A DNA stretch of 64,000 bases. Source: DATCYX01 sp963714425. Its GTDB lineage: Bacteria > Chloroflexota > Anaerolineae > Anaerolineales > UBA4823. A model generated the notes under the pieces. That model was not told the origin of the DNA. It worked only from the letters and a program-made list of their open reading frames with translations, and searched no databases. Within the stretch, counting starts at the first letter, position 1. Each line of letters opens with the position of its first letter. The position numbers were made by a program, and so were the translations under genes. The DNA lies in assembly GCA_963714425.1 (NCBI GenBank), contig CAVQOI010000012.1:62001-126000 (forward strand), in the 5' to 3' direction. This document shows positions 25,530-35,038 of the stretch, in pieces.

Positions 25530-26351
25530 CTACGGTTTACCAAAACCTCCAAATGGTCGCCCTCCTTCTCTACCAGGACCATGAGGCCCCTTGAAGCCCA
25601 TGTCCCCAAACCTGCCATTCTGGAGCTGATCGGCCTGTTCCTGAGTGATGACGCCGTCGCTGACGGCCTGTGCCACAGCATCCTGGTGAGCGACTTGCAT
25701 GGCTTCGCGAACCTGGACAGCGGTCATATCCACATCATCCAAAATCTGGGTCATGGTCAACCCCTGGTCGCGATAATCCTGCAGCTGCTCGGCATTGATG
25801 CCTAGAGCCTGGGCGAGCAATGCCTGCGGGTCAAGGTAGCTTTGCAAAGCCTGGCGCGCCCGCATCTGGTCAACTTCTTCCTGTGTGATGCTGCCATCCG
25901 CGATCGCCTGCTCTAAAGCCGACTCCTGTGCCTGCTGGCGAGCAGCGTCAAGCTCATCCACGCTGATACTCAGGGCATCGGCAAGCAGCGCATCGTGATC
26001 GATGCCGCTATCTGGGCCGAACCCACCTTTGCCACGCAAGTCCTTGATGCCACGCCCGAAGTGCAATCCGCCAGCGCGCAGGATCATAGCATCATACTGC
26101 TCCTGAGTGATCAAGCCCTGATCCAGGGCTGCCTGGAGAGCGGCATCCTGCGCCTCTTGCTGCGCGGTTTGTAGCTCGTCCACGCTGATGCCCAGGGCCT
26201 CAGCCAGGAAGCTGGCATCACCGGGGCCGCGACCGCCCTTGTGCTGCATTGGCTTTGTGTCACCCTGTGCCAGCACGCTGCCAACTGCCCATACAGTCAG
26301 CGCTCCGACCACCAATATTCCAGTAATTAGTAAAGCAAGTCTTTTTCTCAT
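25530..26351 (-). CDS. Secreted protein with internal helical repeats
   Basis: This 273-residue protein has a signal peptide (about residues 1-28, ending VLAQGD) and about four copies of a unit of roughly 40 residues: A-L-x-I-S-V-D-E-L-x-x-A-x-Q-x-A-x-x-x-A-L, then G-x-I-T-Q-E-Q/E-x-D-x-M. The C-terminus is Gly/Pro/Phe-rich. The family is unnamed to me. The unit resembles SHOCT-like or CpxP-like short helical pairs. It is upstream of, and on the same strand as, the two-component genes and may be a sensed or regulated accessory protein; this is inference. Confidence 0.75.
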   Translation of the reverse strand: MRKRLALLITGILVVGALTVWAVGSVLAQGDTKPMQHKGGRGPGDASFLAEALGISVDELQTAQQEAQDAALQAALDQGLITQEQYDAMILRAGGLHFGRGIKDLRGKGGFGPDSGIDHDALLADALSISVDELDAARQQAQESALEQAIADGSITQEEVDQMRARQALQSYLDPQALLAQALGINAEQLQDYRDQGLTMTQILDDVDMTAVQVREAMQVAHQDAVAQAVSDGVITQEQADQLQNGRFGDMGFKGPHGPGREGGRPFGGFGKP

Positions 26352-26637
26352 TCGAGATATCCTTTCCTTATATTGAGTTATCCAGCAAGGCTATCGGTCT
26401 GCCCTGCATTACGCCCTTAGGATATCAACCACCTGTTCAGATAATGTGAAGAAGCCATTTGGAATTGATTTAGATTTTGTGCAGATGAACCTATCGAGAT
26501 CTTTCTGGCGACCTGGTGCAGGCAATCCGACCGAGTGCTTGGAAGTCTGTCCCTCTTGGGCAAGAAAGGTATAATGTTTCGTAAGTTTTACGGAACAAAC
26601 CTGTCCTGCACCTCGTCTCTTCTATCAGGAGAGAGCT

Positions 26638-29568
26638 ATGAACGTAAAGAACCTGTCCCTGGCTTTTCGGTCGTCGAAATTTACCCTTCGATTCGCAATG
26701 TTTGCGATCCTTATCGTAACCCTGGCGTGTTCGCTGCCGGGCGTGTTCAGCCGCCCGACACCGACACCTCCCGGAGAATCGCCGGTTCCCAGCACAGCCT
26801 CCGCGCCCACACCCACCCCCGCACCCACGGCGACACCCCAGCCCTTACCTCCCGCGATCGTGGAGAGCAACCCCCCCCTGGGTGGCGAAGTACCGCTGGA
26901 CGGCCCCATCACCCTGTACTTCAACCAGCCCATGGACCGCCCGTCGGTTGAAAGCGCCTTGGACGTGCAGCCAGCGCTGGATGGCAAGATTTCATGGAAC
27001 GACGATACCACGCTGGTCTTCGCCCCGTCAGCGCCCCTGGCGCCCGAGAGCGAGATCACCTTCAGCCTGGCTACGGGTGCTCGCTCGCGGCACGGTCTGG
27101 CACTGCCCGAACCGCTCAGCCTGAGCTTCCAGGCGGTGGGTTATCTGTCCCTGGCACAAATGCTGCCCGAACCCGACGCCAGCCTTATTGACCCGTCTTC
27201 GGCGGTGGTGGCGAGCTTCAATCGCCCGCTTGTGCCCCTGGGCGCCGATCCAGCCTCCCTCCCAGCAGCATTTCGCATCGAACCCGAAGCCAGCGGGCGC
27301 GCTGAGTGGCTTAACACCAGCACGTATATCTTTTATCCCGAACCCCCACTCGAAGGGGGAAAAGAATACAACGTGGTGCTAAATCCCGACCTGAGAGGCG
27401 TGGATGGCAGCCCGCTCGAATCCAGCCAGGGCTGGCGCTTCTTCACAGCCGAGCCGCGCCTGGCATTCGTGAGCCCCGACACGGCGATTGATTTGGGCCT
27501 GGGTTCACCTATCACCATGACCTTCAACCAGCCCATGGATCCAGCCAGCGTGGAGGCTAACTTTGCCTTGCTGCGTGACGGCGCTGCACCGGTCGATGGG
27601 AATCTCAGCTGGAACGAGGATTTCACCACGTTGGCATTCCAGCCTGACAGCCTCTTGGAGCGCAGCACGCGTTATGACCTACGCATACAGGGCAGCGCAC
27701 AGGCGCGGGGCGGCACCCCCCTGGCTGCCGGCACTGAATTCTCCTGGCGTACAGTTTCGCCCTTGAGGGTTGCGCGCACCACCCCGTCCGAGGGCAGTCG
27801 CAAACTCACATATGGGAGTGTCCAGTTTTATCTCACTTCGCCAGTCTCCAACCGCCGGCTTGAAGATTACGTCTCCGTCACTCCGCCTATTACCAATATG
27901 GGGGTCTACTGGGACGAGTTTGAAAAGAATATCAGCGTATACGGAGATTTTGCCCCCGATTCCGATTACACAATCAGCTTGAGCCCCGATCTCTCCGATA
28001 TGTGGGGCGGCAAGCTATCCGGAGGGTTTAGCCTCAGCTTCCGTACCGAATCGTTACCTCCCAATGTCTACATCGGCTATGGCACCGACGTTCTCTTCCT
28101 CACTCCGCAAGATGCTTCTCTGATCGTCCAGGTGACCAACTTCCCGCAGCTCTCGCTCTCTACAGGCAGCCTGCCCCTCGACGATTTCATGAGCATGGTC
28201 AGCGGTCCGGATGGCTACACTCTGCGCCAGAATTACAGCGCGAGAGACGAGCGCACCTTTACCCAAAATTTCGAGCTGGCCGCAAATCGAAGCCAGGCAG
28301 TGGACCTCTTCGTATCCCCTGAACGCCAACCCCTATCTCCAGGTCTGTATTACTTGCGCCTCAACACTACGGGCAGCAATTTTTACGGTGGACCCTATCT
28401 CCTGGTCGTTGGAGATGCCCATCTGACCTTTAAGCTCAGCGCTACCCAGGCGACGGTGTGGGCAGTGGATTTGCGTGATAACGCGCCCATCGCAGGCGCA
28501 CCAATCACAATCTATAACGAAAGTGGCCAAGCGATTGCTCAAGGCAGCACCGATGCACAAGGCGTATTCCAGTCCGAGATTCCTGTGATGAAGGATCCCT
28601 GGGCTACTTATTACGCCATGCTCGGACAGCCGATACCCGGTGTGCGCGACAACAGGTTTGGCATGGCACTTTCCACCTGGAGCCAGGGGATCTCCAGCTG
28701 GGAGTTCGGCATCCCAACTGATTACACCGGACCAACCCTGAAGGCTTACCTGTACACCGATCGCCCGATCTACCGCCCGGGGCAGACGGTTTACTTCCGG
28801 GCTATCGTCCGCCAGGCTTATAACGGGCGCTACGACCTACCCACGATCGGCAGCCTGCCTCTCACAGTCTACAAGAACTACTCTGAAGAGCTGGCATCCT
28901 TCGACCTGCCGCTCTCGGCTTTCGGCACCGTCCATGGCGAATTTACTCTGCCCCCCGACGCCCCCCCAGGTGATTATCGCATTGCCCGGTCGATCGACGA
29001 ATACAACATATCAGTCTCGTTTAAGGTGGCAGAATACCGCAAGCCGGAGATCAATCTGCAGGCATCCTTTGCCGCCGATCAAATCCTTGGAGGCGAAGAG
29101 CTGCTCGCCACCGTTGATGCCCGCTACTTCTTCGATGCCCCTGCCGGCAACCTGCCTGTAAGCTGGGCGTTATACGAAACACCTTCTTCCTTTTATATTC
29201 CCGAATACCAGGTCGGTGTGCAAAGCACGTTTTGGCTCGATCCATACAACTTCCAGGGATTCTACGATCCCTTAGGCGCCGTCATTCTGCAGGGTGAATC
29301 GACCACCGATCCGCAAGGGAAATTGGCTCTCTCTCTGCCCACCGAAGCAAAGCCGACCCGCATGCAGTATACGTTGGAGGCGACGATTACAGACGAGAGC
29401 GGTCTACCAGTCAGCACCCGCGCTGTAGCTGAGAGCAACCCGGCCGAGTTCTATGTTGGGCTGCGACCGGACGCCTGGGCGGGCCGCGCTGATGATCCTT
29501 CAGGTTTTGATGTGCTAGCGGTCGATTGGAGCCAGAAACCGGACAGGGATTCACCCGTTACGCGCTGA
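26638..29568 (+). CDS. Alpha-2-macroglobulin lipoprotein, N-terminal part (frameshifted gene)
   Basis: This 976-residue frame begins with a signal and lipobox (IVTLAC), then a Pro/Thr linker and Ig-like macroglobulin domains (repeated ITLYFNQPMD, ITMTFNQPMD), and reaches the bacterial A2M segment YLYTDRPIYRPGQTVYFRAIVR near residue 705. Bacterial A2Ms trap proteases at the cell surface. The frame ends at a TGA in a run that resumes one base over, so this and the next entry are one gene. AGGAGAG precedes the ATG and a TATAAT lies at 26570-26575. Neighbours do not include a penicillin-binding protein, its usual partner in Proteobacteria. Confidence 0.85.
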   Translation: MNVKNLSLAFRSSKFTLRFAMFAILIVTLACSLPGVFSRPTPTPPGESPVPSTASAPTPTPAPTATPQPLPPAIVESNPPLGGEVPLDGPITLYFNQPMDRPSVESALDVQPALDGKISWNDDTTLVFAPSAPLAPESEITFSLATGARSRHGLALPEPLSLSFQAVGYLSLAQMLPEPDASLIDPSSAVVASFNRPLVPLGADPASLPAAFRIEPEASGRAEWLNTSTYIFYPEPPLEGGKEYNVVLNPDLRGVDGSPLESSQGWRFFTAEPRLAFVSPDTAIDLGLGSPITMTFNQPMDPASVEANFALLRDGAAPVDGNLSWNEDFTTLAFQPDSLLERSTRYDLRIQGSAQARGGTPLAAGTEFSWRTVSPLRVARTTPSEGSRKLTYGSVQFYLTSPVSNRRLEDYVSVTPPITNMGVYWDEFEKNISVYGDFAPDSDYTISLSPDLSDMWGGKLSGGFSLSFRTESLPPNVYIGYGTDVLFLTPQDASLIVQVTNFPQLSLSTGSLPLDDFMSMVSGPDGYTLRQNYSARDERTFTQNFELAANRSQAVDLFVSPERQPLSPGLYYLRLNTTGSNFYGGPYLLVVGDAHLTFKLSATQATVWAVDLRDNAPIAGAPITIYNESGQAIAQGSTDAQGVFQSEIPVMKDPWATYYAMLGQPIPGVRDNRFGMALSTWSQGISSWEFGIPTDYTGPTLKAYLYTDRPIYRPGQTVYFRAIVRQAYNGRYDLPTIGSLPLTVYKNYSEELASFDLPLSAFGTVHGEFTLPPDAPPGDYRIARSIDEYNISVSFKVAEYRKPEINLQASFAADQILGGEELLATVDARYFFDAPAGNLPVSWALYETPSSFYIPEYQVGVQSTFWLDPYNFQGFYDPLGAVILQGESTTDPQGKLALSLPTEAKPTRMQYTLEATITDESGLPVSTRAVAESNPAEFYVGLRPDAWAGRADDPSGFDVLAVDWSQKPDRDSPVTR
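29555..29568 (+). other. Frameshift site in the alpha-2-macroglobulin gene
   Basis: Upstream reading in frame 1 gives SPVTR-stop; the homologous continuation AEFQKVV is one base on. Removing one base at about 29563 (in the ACGCGCT stretch) restores SPVT-AEFQKVV with no residue lost. This is the pattern of a single inserted base or a sequencing error. Confidence 0.75.
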
Positions 29569-32500
29569 ATTCCAGAAAGTCGTCTGGGTTGAGGAGGAGC
29601 TCCCGACTTATGACATCTACAGCTACAGTGTACCCCGGCTTATCCCTCAATATACCCTGGTCGGCAGCACCGATTTCGAAACAAGTTCGGAGGGCAAGGC
29701 ACGCCTGGAGTTCACGCCCACGGAACCAGGCACGTATATGCTCAGTGTTGCTGGCGAGGGCGCGGCTTCCGAGCTCCTCCTGTGGGTGGGCGGTGCAGGC
29801 ACCCCGATCTGGCCCAACCTGCCCTTCCAACGCCTGCAACTGGTCGCCGACCTGAGCAGCTACCAGCCCGGCGATAGCGCCGAGATCTTCGTCCCCAATT
29901 CCCTTGGTACGAACGTAGAAGCGTTGATCACCGTCGAACGCGGCGTGGTGCTGCGCACCCAGGTGCAGACAGTGGCGCCTGGCGGCGTCACCTTGAGTAT
30001 CCCGCTCAGCGCGGAAGATGCACCGAATGTTTTCGTCTCTGTCACCTTGCTCGGACGGGATGATGCTGGAGACCTCGATTTCCGCCAGGGCTTCGTAAAC
30101 CTGCCGGTTGACCCCCGCCAGCAGACGCTCAGCGTGGAATTGGTGAGCGAGCCAGAGCGCCTGGGACCTGGCGAGGATGTCACCTTCGAAGTCAAGGTCA
30201 GCGACAACGCTGGAGCACCAGTCCAAGGTGAGTTTTCGCTCTCGGTGGTAGACCTGGCAGTCCTGGCGCTGGCGGACCCCAACGTGCCGGATATCGTCCC
30301 CTATTTCTACGGTGAGCAGCCCCTGGGCGTGCGCACCGGTCTGACCTTGGCGGCCTACGCCCGACGCAAGTCCATCTTCCCACTCGGCGGAGGCGGTGGC
30401 GGCGGAGATGGGTTGATTACCGCCGTGGTGCGCGAGCGCTTTCCAGATACAGCTTACTGGAACGCAGAGATCGTCACCGGTCCGGACGGGCGCGCATCGG
30501 TCAGCCTGCCCTTACCCGATAGCTTGACCACCTGGCAGGTTCTTGTGCGTGGCGTCGGCGATGATACCCGCGTGGGACAGGCGGAGAAACGCGTGGTAGT
30601 CACAAAAGACTTTCTCGTGCGCCCGGTCACACCACGCTTCCTGACCGCCGGCGATCACGTCCAGCTGGCCGCAGTGGTGCAAAACAACACCGCCCAGGCG
30701 TTGGAAGCGAACGTATCTCTTGAAGCTTCGGGCTTCAATCTCGACAATCCCGACACCGCCACGCAGACGGTTTCCGTGCCTGCAAATGGGCGCGCCCGCG
30801 TTGAGTGGTGGGGTTCCGTTCAGGACGTAGCCAGCGTCGACCTGATCTTTGCCACATCGGCGAACGGCTACCAGGATGCAACCCGCCCCACCGGGGGCAG
30901 CCTGCCGGTACTGCGCTACACTGCCCCGCAGACCTTTGCCACTTCCGGCATCCTGGATGAGGGCGGTGAGCGCCTAGAGCTGGTCAGCCTGCCGCGCACG
31001 TTCGATCCGCTCGGGGGCGATCTAAACGTTGAGCTCTCCTCGTCTTTGGGTGGCAGCATGATCACTTCGCTAACCGTATTGGAGAACACCCGTTACGAGA
31101 GCACTGAATCGACACTCTCGCGCTTCCTACCCAATATGGAAGCGTACCGCACATTACAAGCCTTGGGCATCGATGCTCCCAACTTGCGCTCGCGCCTGGA
31201 CCGCACGATGGCGGAGGGCATCGCCCGCTTGCTGGCGCGCCAGCAGCCTGAGGGCGGCTGGAGCTGGCACAGCCGGGGACCGAGCGACCCGTACGTTACA
31301 GCCTACGTACTCTTCGGGCTGGCGCGCGCTCGTGAAGCGGGTACCAGCATCCCTGAGGATGCAATGCAGCGCGCCGGGGATTTCCTGGTCGCCACGCTGT
31401 ATACGCCGGATCTGGCCGCGGAGAACTGGCAGATCGACCGCCTGGCTTTCATCCACTTCGCCCTGGCTTACGCGGATCGCGGCGACCTGGGCGGACTGGA
31501 GGGTCTCTACCAGCGCCGCGACCAGCTCAGCCCTTGGGGGCAGGCGCTGTTGGCGCTCGCTATCCAGCGCATCGAACCGGATGGAGAGGCAACCACAACC
31601 CTTTACTCCGACCTGAGCGCCAGCGCCATCCGCTCCGCCACCGGTGCGCATTGGGAGACGCAAGAGCCAGGTTACCAAAACATGAGCTCACATCTGCTCA
31701 CTACGGCGATGGTTGTGTACTCACTGGCACAACAGCAGCCCGATTCACCTTTACTGCCCGACGCTGTACGTTACTTGATGGCTCACCGCCGCGCGAACGG
31801 CTCCTGGGGTTCAACCTACACAACCGCCTGGTCATTAATGGCCCTGGTAGAAGTGATGCGCACCTCGGGCGAGTTAGGAGGCAGCTTCGCCTTCTCCGCC
31901 CGCTTGAACGGCATCCCCATCGCCACAGGACAGGCCAGCGGGGAGGGCGCCCCGGTGGTCGCTGAAATACCCATCGGTGACCTGTACACCGGCGACCCTA
32001 ACGCTCTGGTGCTCTCGCGTGCTCCCGGGAGCGGGCGCCTTTACTACACTGCCGGTCTGAACGTCTTCCGGCCTGTGGAGGATGTCACCCCCTTGCAGCG
32101 CGGCGTGAGCGTGCAACGCCTGTACTATCCCACCGGGAATGATTGCCCAGGCGGGGAGTGCGATCCGATCACTGATGCCCGTCCAGGCGACCTGGTGCGC
32201 GTGCGCCTGACCCTGACCCTGGAAGACGCGGCGTACTACCTGCTAGTGGAAGACCACCTGCCCGCCGGGACGGAGGTGCTGGATACCAGCTTGAAGACCT
32301 CCCAGTTCGGGATCCCTGAGGAACAGCAGCAAGGCCCGCAATTCGACCCGAGCCGCCCCTTCGAGAAGGGATGGGGCTGGTGGTATTTCACGGACCCGCG
32401 CATCTACGATGATCACCTCAGCTGGGCATCATCTTTCGTCCCTGCCGGCACCTACGAGCTCACCTACCTGCTGGTAGTCCTGCAACCGGGAGAGTACCGC

Positions 32501-32584
32501 GTCCTGCCTGCCAATTCCTGGATGTTCTACTTCCCAGAGGTACAGGGCAACAGCGCCGGCGCCATCTTTACTGTTCAGCCATAA
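29564..32584 (+). CDS. Alpha-2-macroglobulin, C-terminal part (frameshifted gene)
   Basis: The second frame continues directly with AEFQKVVWVEEELP and runs to TAA at 32584; its first ATG is at 29738. It holds the region after the bait, the A2M signature PDTAYWNAEIVTGPDGRA, the alpha-alpha barrel (about 31080-31850) and a C-terminal receptor-like domain. At the thioester site, where many bacterial A2Ms have Cys-x-Glu-Gln, it reads RYESTESTLSRFLPN: Cys and Gln are replaced, so no thioester can form. It is translated only if the frameshift is a sequencing error or is corrected. Confidence 0.8.
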   Translation, partial: AEFQKVVWVEEELPTYDIYSYSVPRLIPQYTLVGSTDFETSSEGKARLEFTPTEPGTYMLSVAGEGAASELLLWVGGAGTPIWPNLPFQRLQLVADLSSYQPGDSAEIFVPNSLGTNVEALITVERGVVLRTQVQTVAPGGVTLSIPLSAEDAPNVFVSVTLLGRDDAGDLDFRQGFVNLPVDPRQQTLSVELVSEPERLGPGEDVTFEVKVSDNAGAPVQGEFSLSVVDLAVLALADPNVPDIVPYFYGEQPLGVRTGLTLAAYARRKSIFPLGGGGGGGDGLITAVVRERFPDTAYWNAEIVTGPDGRASVSLPLPDSLTTWQVLVRGVGDDTRVGQAEKRVVVTKDFLVRPVTPRFLTAGDHVQLAAVVQNNTAQALEANVSLEASGFNLDNPDTATQTVSVPANGRARVEWWGSVQDVASVDLIFATSANGYQDATRPTGGSLPVLRYTAPQTFATSGILDEGGERLELVSLPRTFDPLGGDLNVELSSSLGGSMITSLTVLENTRYESTESTLSRFLPNMEAYRTLQALGIDAPNLRSRLDRTMAEGIARLLARQQPEGGWSWHSRGPSDPYVTAYVLFGLARAREAGTSIPEDAMQRAGDFLVATLYTPDLAAENWQIDRLAFIHFALAYADRGDLGGLEGLYQRRDQLSPWGQALLALAIQRIEPDGEATTTLYSDLSASAIRSATGAHWETQEPGYQNMSSHLLTTAMVVYSLAQQQPDSPLLPDAVRYLMAHRRANGSWGSTYTTAWSLMALVEVMRTSGELGGSFAFSARLNGIPIATGQASGEGAPVVAEIPIGDLYTGDPNALVLSRAPGSGRLYYTAGLNVFRPVEDVTPLQRGVSVQRLYYPTGNDCPGGECDPITDARPGDLVRVRLTLTLEDAAYYLLVEDHLPAGTEVLDTSLKTSQFGIPEEQQQGPQFDPSRPFEKGWGWWYFTDPRIYDDHLSWASSFVPAGTYELTYLLVVLQPGEYRVLPANSWMFYFPEVQGNSAGAIFTVQP

Positions 32585-32838
32585 TATTCCTTTTCCGCTG
32601 AGCGCGGACCGTGCCTAGCGGCAGGCAGGGAGAGCATAGTGAAAAACCAGATTCGCTCTGCATCCCCGCGCCAATGAAGGATCTGTCGCGTACTTTGCGG
32701 TAATAACACGTATATACATGTAGAGGTAATACACAACTGGCAGGAATAAAAGACCTTAACAGCGTCTGGCAGAATGTCAAAGAGATTGACCTGCGCCCGA
32801 TCGCAGAATCCGCCCAACGCCCGCTGCATCTCGCCCTT

Positions 32839-33900
32839 GTGGGTTGGGAGCGCCCCAAATTGGAAGCGCTGGCGGATGCGCTGCGCCACGACCCTGCGCG
32901 CCCCGATCAGGTCACGCAAACTGCGATCCTGGTCGCCTCTCCCGATGAAGCTGCCTCCGCCTCCGGTCTGGACCTGCTCATCCAGTTAGAAAGTGGGGGG
33001 GATGTGGGAGCAGGTGAGGCCAAGGATCTCCGGCTGGCCAAATCCTGGGCGAATTCCGGTGTACCGGTGATTGTCGTCTTGCCTCGCCCTACCGATGGGG
33101 AGCGGGCTCCGCTGCCCCAAAATATCAGCCAGCCTTATCTTGTTGCCGGTCCGATCGAAGATCTCACCTTCCTAGCAGGGCCTTTTGCCGAGGCGGTCCT
33201 GCGCCTGCTCCCCACAGATCACATCGCGCTGGCGCGCCAGTTCCCCGTCTTTCGCAGTGCAGTGGCGAAATCTCTCATCGCCGACACAAGCTATTCCAAC
33301 GCGGCTTACGCCCTGAGCACCGGACTGGCTGAGATCGTCCCAGTCTTCAATATCCCCCTGAACATCGCCGACATGGTGGTGCTCAGCAAGGCGCAGGCCT
33401 TTCTGGTCTACCGCCTGGGGCTGGCGCTGGGTCTCTCGTCGCACTGGCAGGATTATGTCGCCGAGTTCGGCGGCGTGCTTGGGAGCGGCTTTCTGTGGCG
33501 ACAGATTGCCCGCTCGCTGGTCGGGCTCATCCCTGCCTGGGGGATCCTCCCCAAGGTGGCAGTCTCATACGCCGGCACTTACGTGGTTGGCAACGTGGTG
33601 CACCAGTGGTACCTGACCGGCAGGCATCTCTCCGGCAGGCAGATGCGCCAGCTTTACACACAGGCATTCGCTCGAGGGAAGAATCTGGCTCAGTCGATGG
33701 GTTCCAAGCTGCCGAAACTGAAGCGCAAGCCTAAAGAGCTCGATGCTGGAAAAGAGGGCGCCCAAGCGCCAACGGGGATAGAGCGTCCACCCCGCCGTCC
33801 TCTCCTATCGCGAGGAGCCAAGGGGAAGAACTGCTCCAACTGCGGCAAGAAATCAACTAAGGATGCCCAGTTCTGCCAGTATTGCGGTAGGGAGTTTTAA
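32839..33900 (+). CDS. DUF697-like membrane protein with C-terminal zinc ribbon
   Basis: From the GTG at 32839 this encodes 353 residues, but the frame is open and protein-like further up (DLNSVWQNVKEIDLRPIAES). The natural start may be a CTG at 32737, as no ATG, GTG or TTG exists in between. A P-loop-like ALVGWERP begins the domain. The middle has two or three membrane helices (EIVPVFNIPLNIADMVVLSK; IARSLVGLIPAWGILPKVAVS), as in the DUF697/YcjF family often linked to GTPases. The end is a zinc ribbon, CSNCGKKSTKDAQFCQYCG. Function unknown. Confidence 0.72.
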   Translation: MGWERPKLEALADALRHDPARPDQVTQTAILVASPDEAASASGLDLLIQLESGGDVGAGEAKDLRLAKSWANSGVPVIVVLPRPTDGERAPLPQNISQPYLVAGPIEDLTFLAGPFAEAVLRLLPTDHIALARQFPVFRSAVAKSLIADTSYSNAAYALSTGLAEIVPVFNIPLNIADMVVLSKAQAFLVYRLGLALGLSSHWQDYVAEFGGVLGSGFLWRQIARSLVGLIPAWGILPKVAVSYAGTYVVGNVVHQWYLTGRHLSGRQMRQLYTQAFARGKNLAQSMGSKLPKLKRKPKELDAGKEGAQAPTGIERPPRRPLLSRGAKGKNCSNCGKKSTKDAQFCQYCGREF

Positions 33901-34080
33901 ACCGATTCACTGCACAGTTAATGTAACAGCCGCTTCCCGGCAAATATTCACAATCATCACATAAATAAGTTACATTCGGCGCATGACGGCCAGGACGAGT
34001 TATGGTACTCTTTGCAGCGCGTTCGATATTTGCGCCTCAGGGCGCTTTCTCGAATTCAAAGCCCTTCAAGGAGAAAAGCC

Positions 34081-34269
34081 ATGACAATGAAAATTCTCGA
34101 CGATTGCATAGCCTGCGGTGCCTGTGAACCCGATTGCCCGGTGGAAGCTATTCACGAAGCTGGCGGAACCTACGTGATCGACTCGGTTCTGTGTATTGAA
34201 TGTGAAGGGTATAACGATTCCCCCCAGTGCATAGATGTTTGTCCAGTTGATTGCATCGTGCCAGCCTGA
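34081..34269 (+). CDS. 2[4Fe-4S] ferredoxin
   Basis: This 62-residue electron carrier has two cluster motifs: CIACGACEPDCPVEAI (CxxCxxCxxxCP) and CIECEGYNDSPQCIDVCPVDCI. The second has an eight-residue insertion between its second and third Cys, as in Alvin/YfhL-type ferredoxins. AAGGAG sits at 34068-34073, 7 bases before the ATG, which excludes a longer start at 34012. It stands alone in its transcript. Confidence 0.93.
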   Translation: MTMKILDDCIACGACEPDCPVEAIHEAGGTYVIDSVLCIECEGYNDSPQCIDVCPVDCIVPA

Positions 34270-34287
34270 TACGTAATATCATTAGGG

Positions 34288-34314
34288 ATGTCCGGCGGCT
34301 CCGCCGCCGGACAT
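34288..34314 (+). terminator. 12-bp hairpin with 3-nt loop after the ferredoxin gene
   Basis: Arms 34288-34299 and 34303-34314 (ATGTCCGGCGGC and its complement) surround a TCC loop, followed by TTATCGTTTT. It probably ends ferredoxin transcription and may also serve the convergent kinase gene. Confidence 0.65.
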
Positions 34315-34381
34315 TTATCGTTTTAGGGTGCAACCTGTATAGTCTTGGCTTCTTCGGTGGACTAACTGAAATAAACTCCCC

Positions 34382-35038
34382 CTAAATCCCATTCACCTCG
34401 TCCGCCCCAAATACCACCTCTTCTTTGCCGGTCAGCTTCTCTTCCACCTTCTGCACGATCAGCTCCAGGTGGCGGGGATGGGCAACATAATCAAGGTCGT
34501 CGGATGGAACACTCAGCACCGGGCACAAGCTGAAATTCCCGATCCACTCCTCATAAAGCTCATTGAGCTGACCAAGGTACACAGCCGTGATCTGGCGCTC
34601 ATAATCTCTCCCGCGCTGCGAAATCCGCTTCAAGAGTGTGGGCACAGAGGAGCGCAGGTACACCACCAGGTCAGGCGGCGGCAGAAACTCGCACAACACT
34701 CGGTAGAGCTCGCGATAGGCGCCGTAATCCCGATCAGAGATCAACCCCTGGCGGTACAGGTTGTGGGCGAAGACTTCGGCGTCTTCGTACACACTGCGGT
34801 CTTGGATAGCTGAGGTGGGGTGATCCACAAGCTGCCGGTGGGCGCGCAGCCGGTGTGTCAGGAAAAATATCTGCGAATGGAACGCCCAGGCGCGCATGTC
34901 TGTGTAGAAATCCGCCAGGTAGGGATTCTCTGCCTCTGGCTCGTAGAAGGGCTTCCATCCCAGGCGCTCACTCAGCATGGTCACCAGGGTGGATTTGCCT
35001 GCGCCGATATTTCCAGCTACTGCAACAAATTTTTTCAT
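34382..35038 (-). CDS. Deoxynucleoside kinase
   Basis: This 218-residue kinase phosphorylates deoxynucleosides in the salvage pathway. It has the P-loop GNIGAGKST (about residues 9-17), the substrate-site EPEAENPYLADFY, the D-R-S motif IQDRSVYEDAE and a lid region with arginines (LLKRISQRGRDYE). It resembles the deoxyadenosine/deoxyguanosine kinases of Firmicutes; the exact nucleoside is not determined. Its ATG overlaps the end of the PEP-binding gene by 4 bases (ATGA), so the two are coupled. Confidence 0.92.
   Translation of the reverse strand: MKKFVAVAGNIGAGKSTLVTMLSERLGWKPFYEPEAENPYLADFYTDMRAWAFHSQIFFLTHRLRAHRQLVDHPTSAIQDRSVYEDAEVFAHNLYRQGLISDRDYGAYRELYRVLCEFLPPPDLVVYLRSSVPTLLKRISQRGRDYERQITAVYLGQLNELYEEWIGNFSLCPVLSVPSDDLDYVAHPRHLELIVQKVEEKLTGKEEVVFGADEVNGI

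Noticed and set aside
34012..34080. Longer start for the ferredoxin gene
   Set aside because: The AAGGAG site at 34068-34073 and the usual ferredoxin length favour the ATG at 34081.
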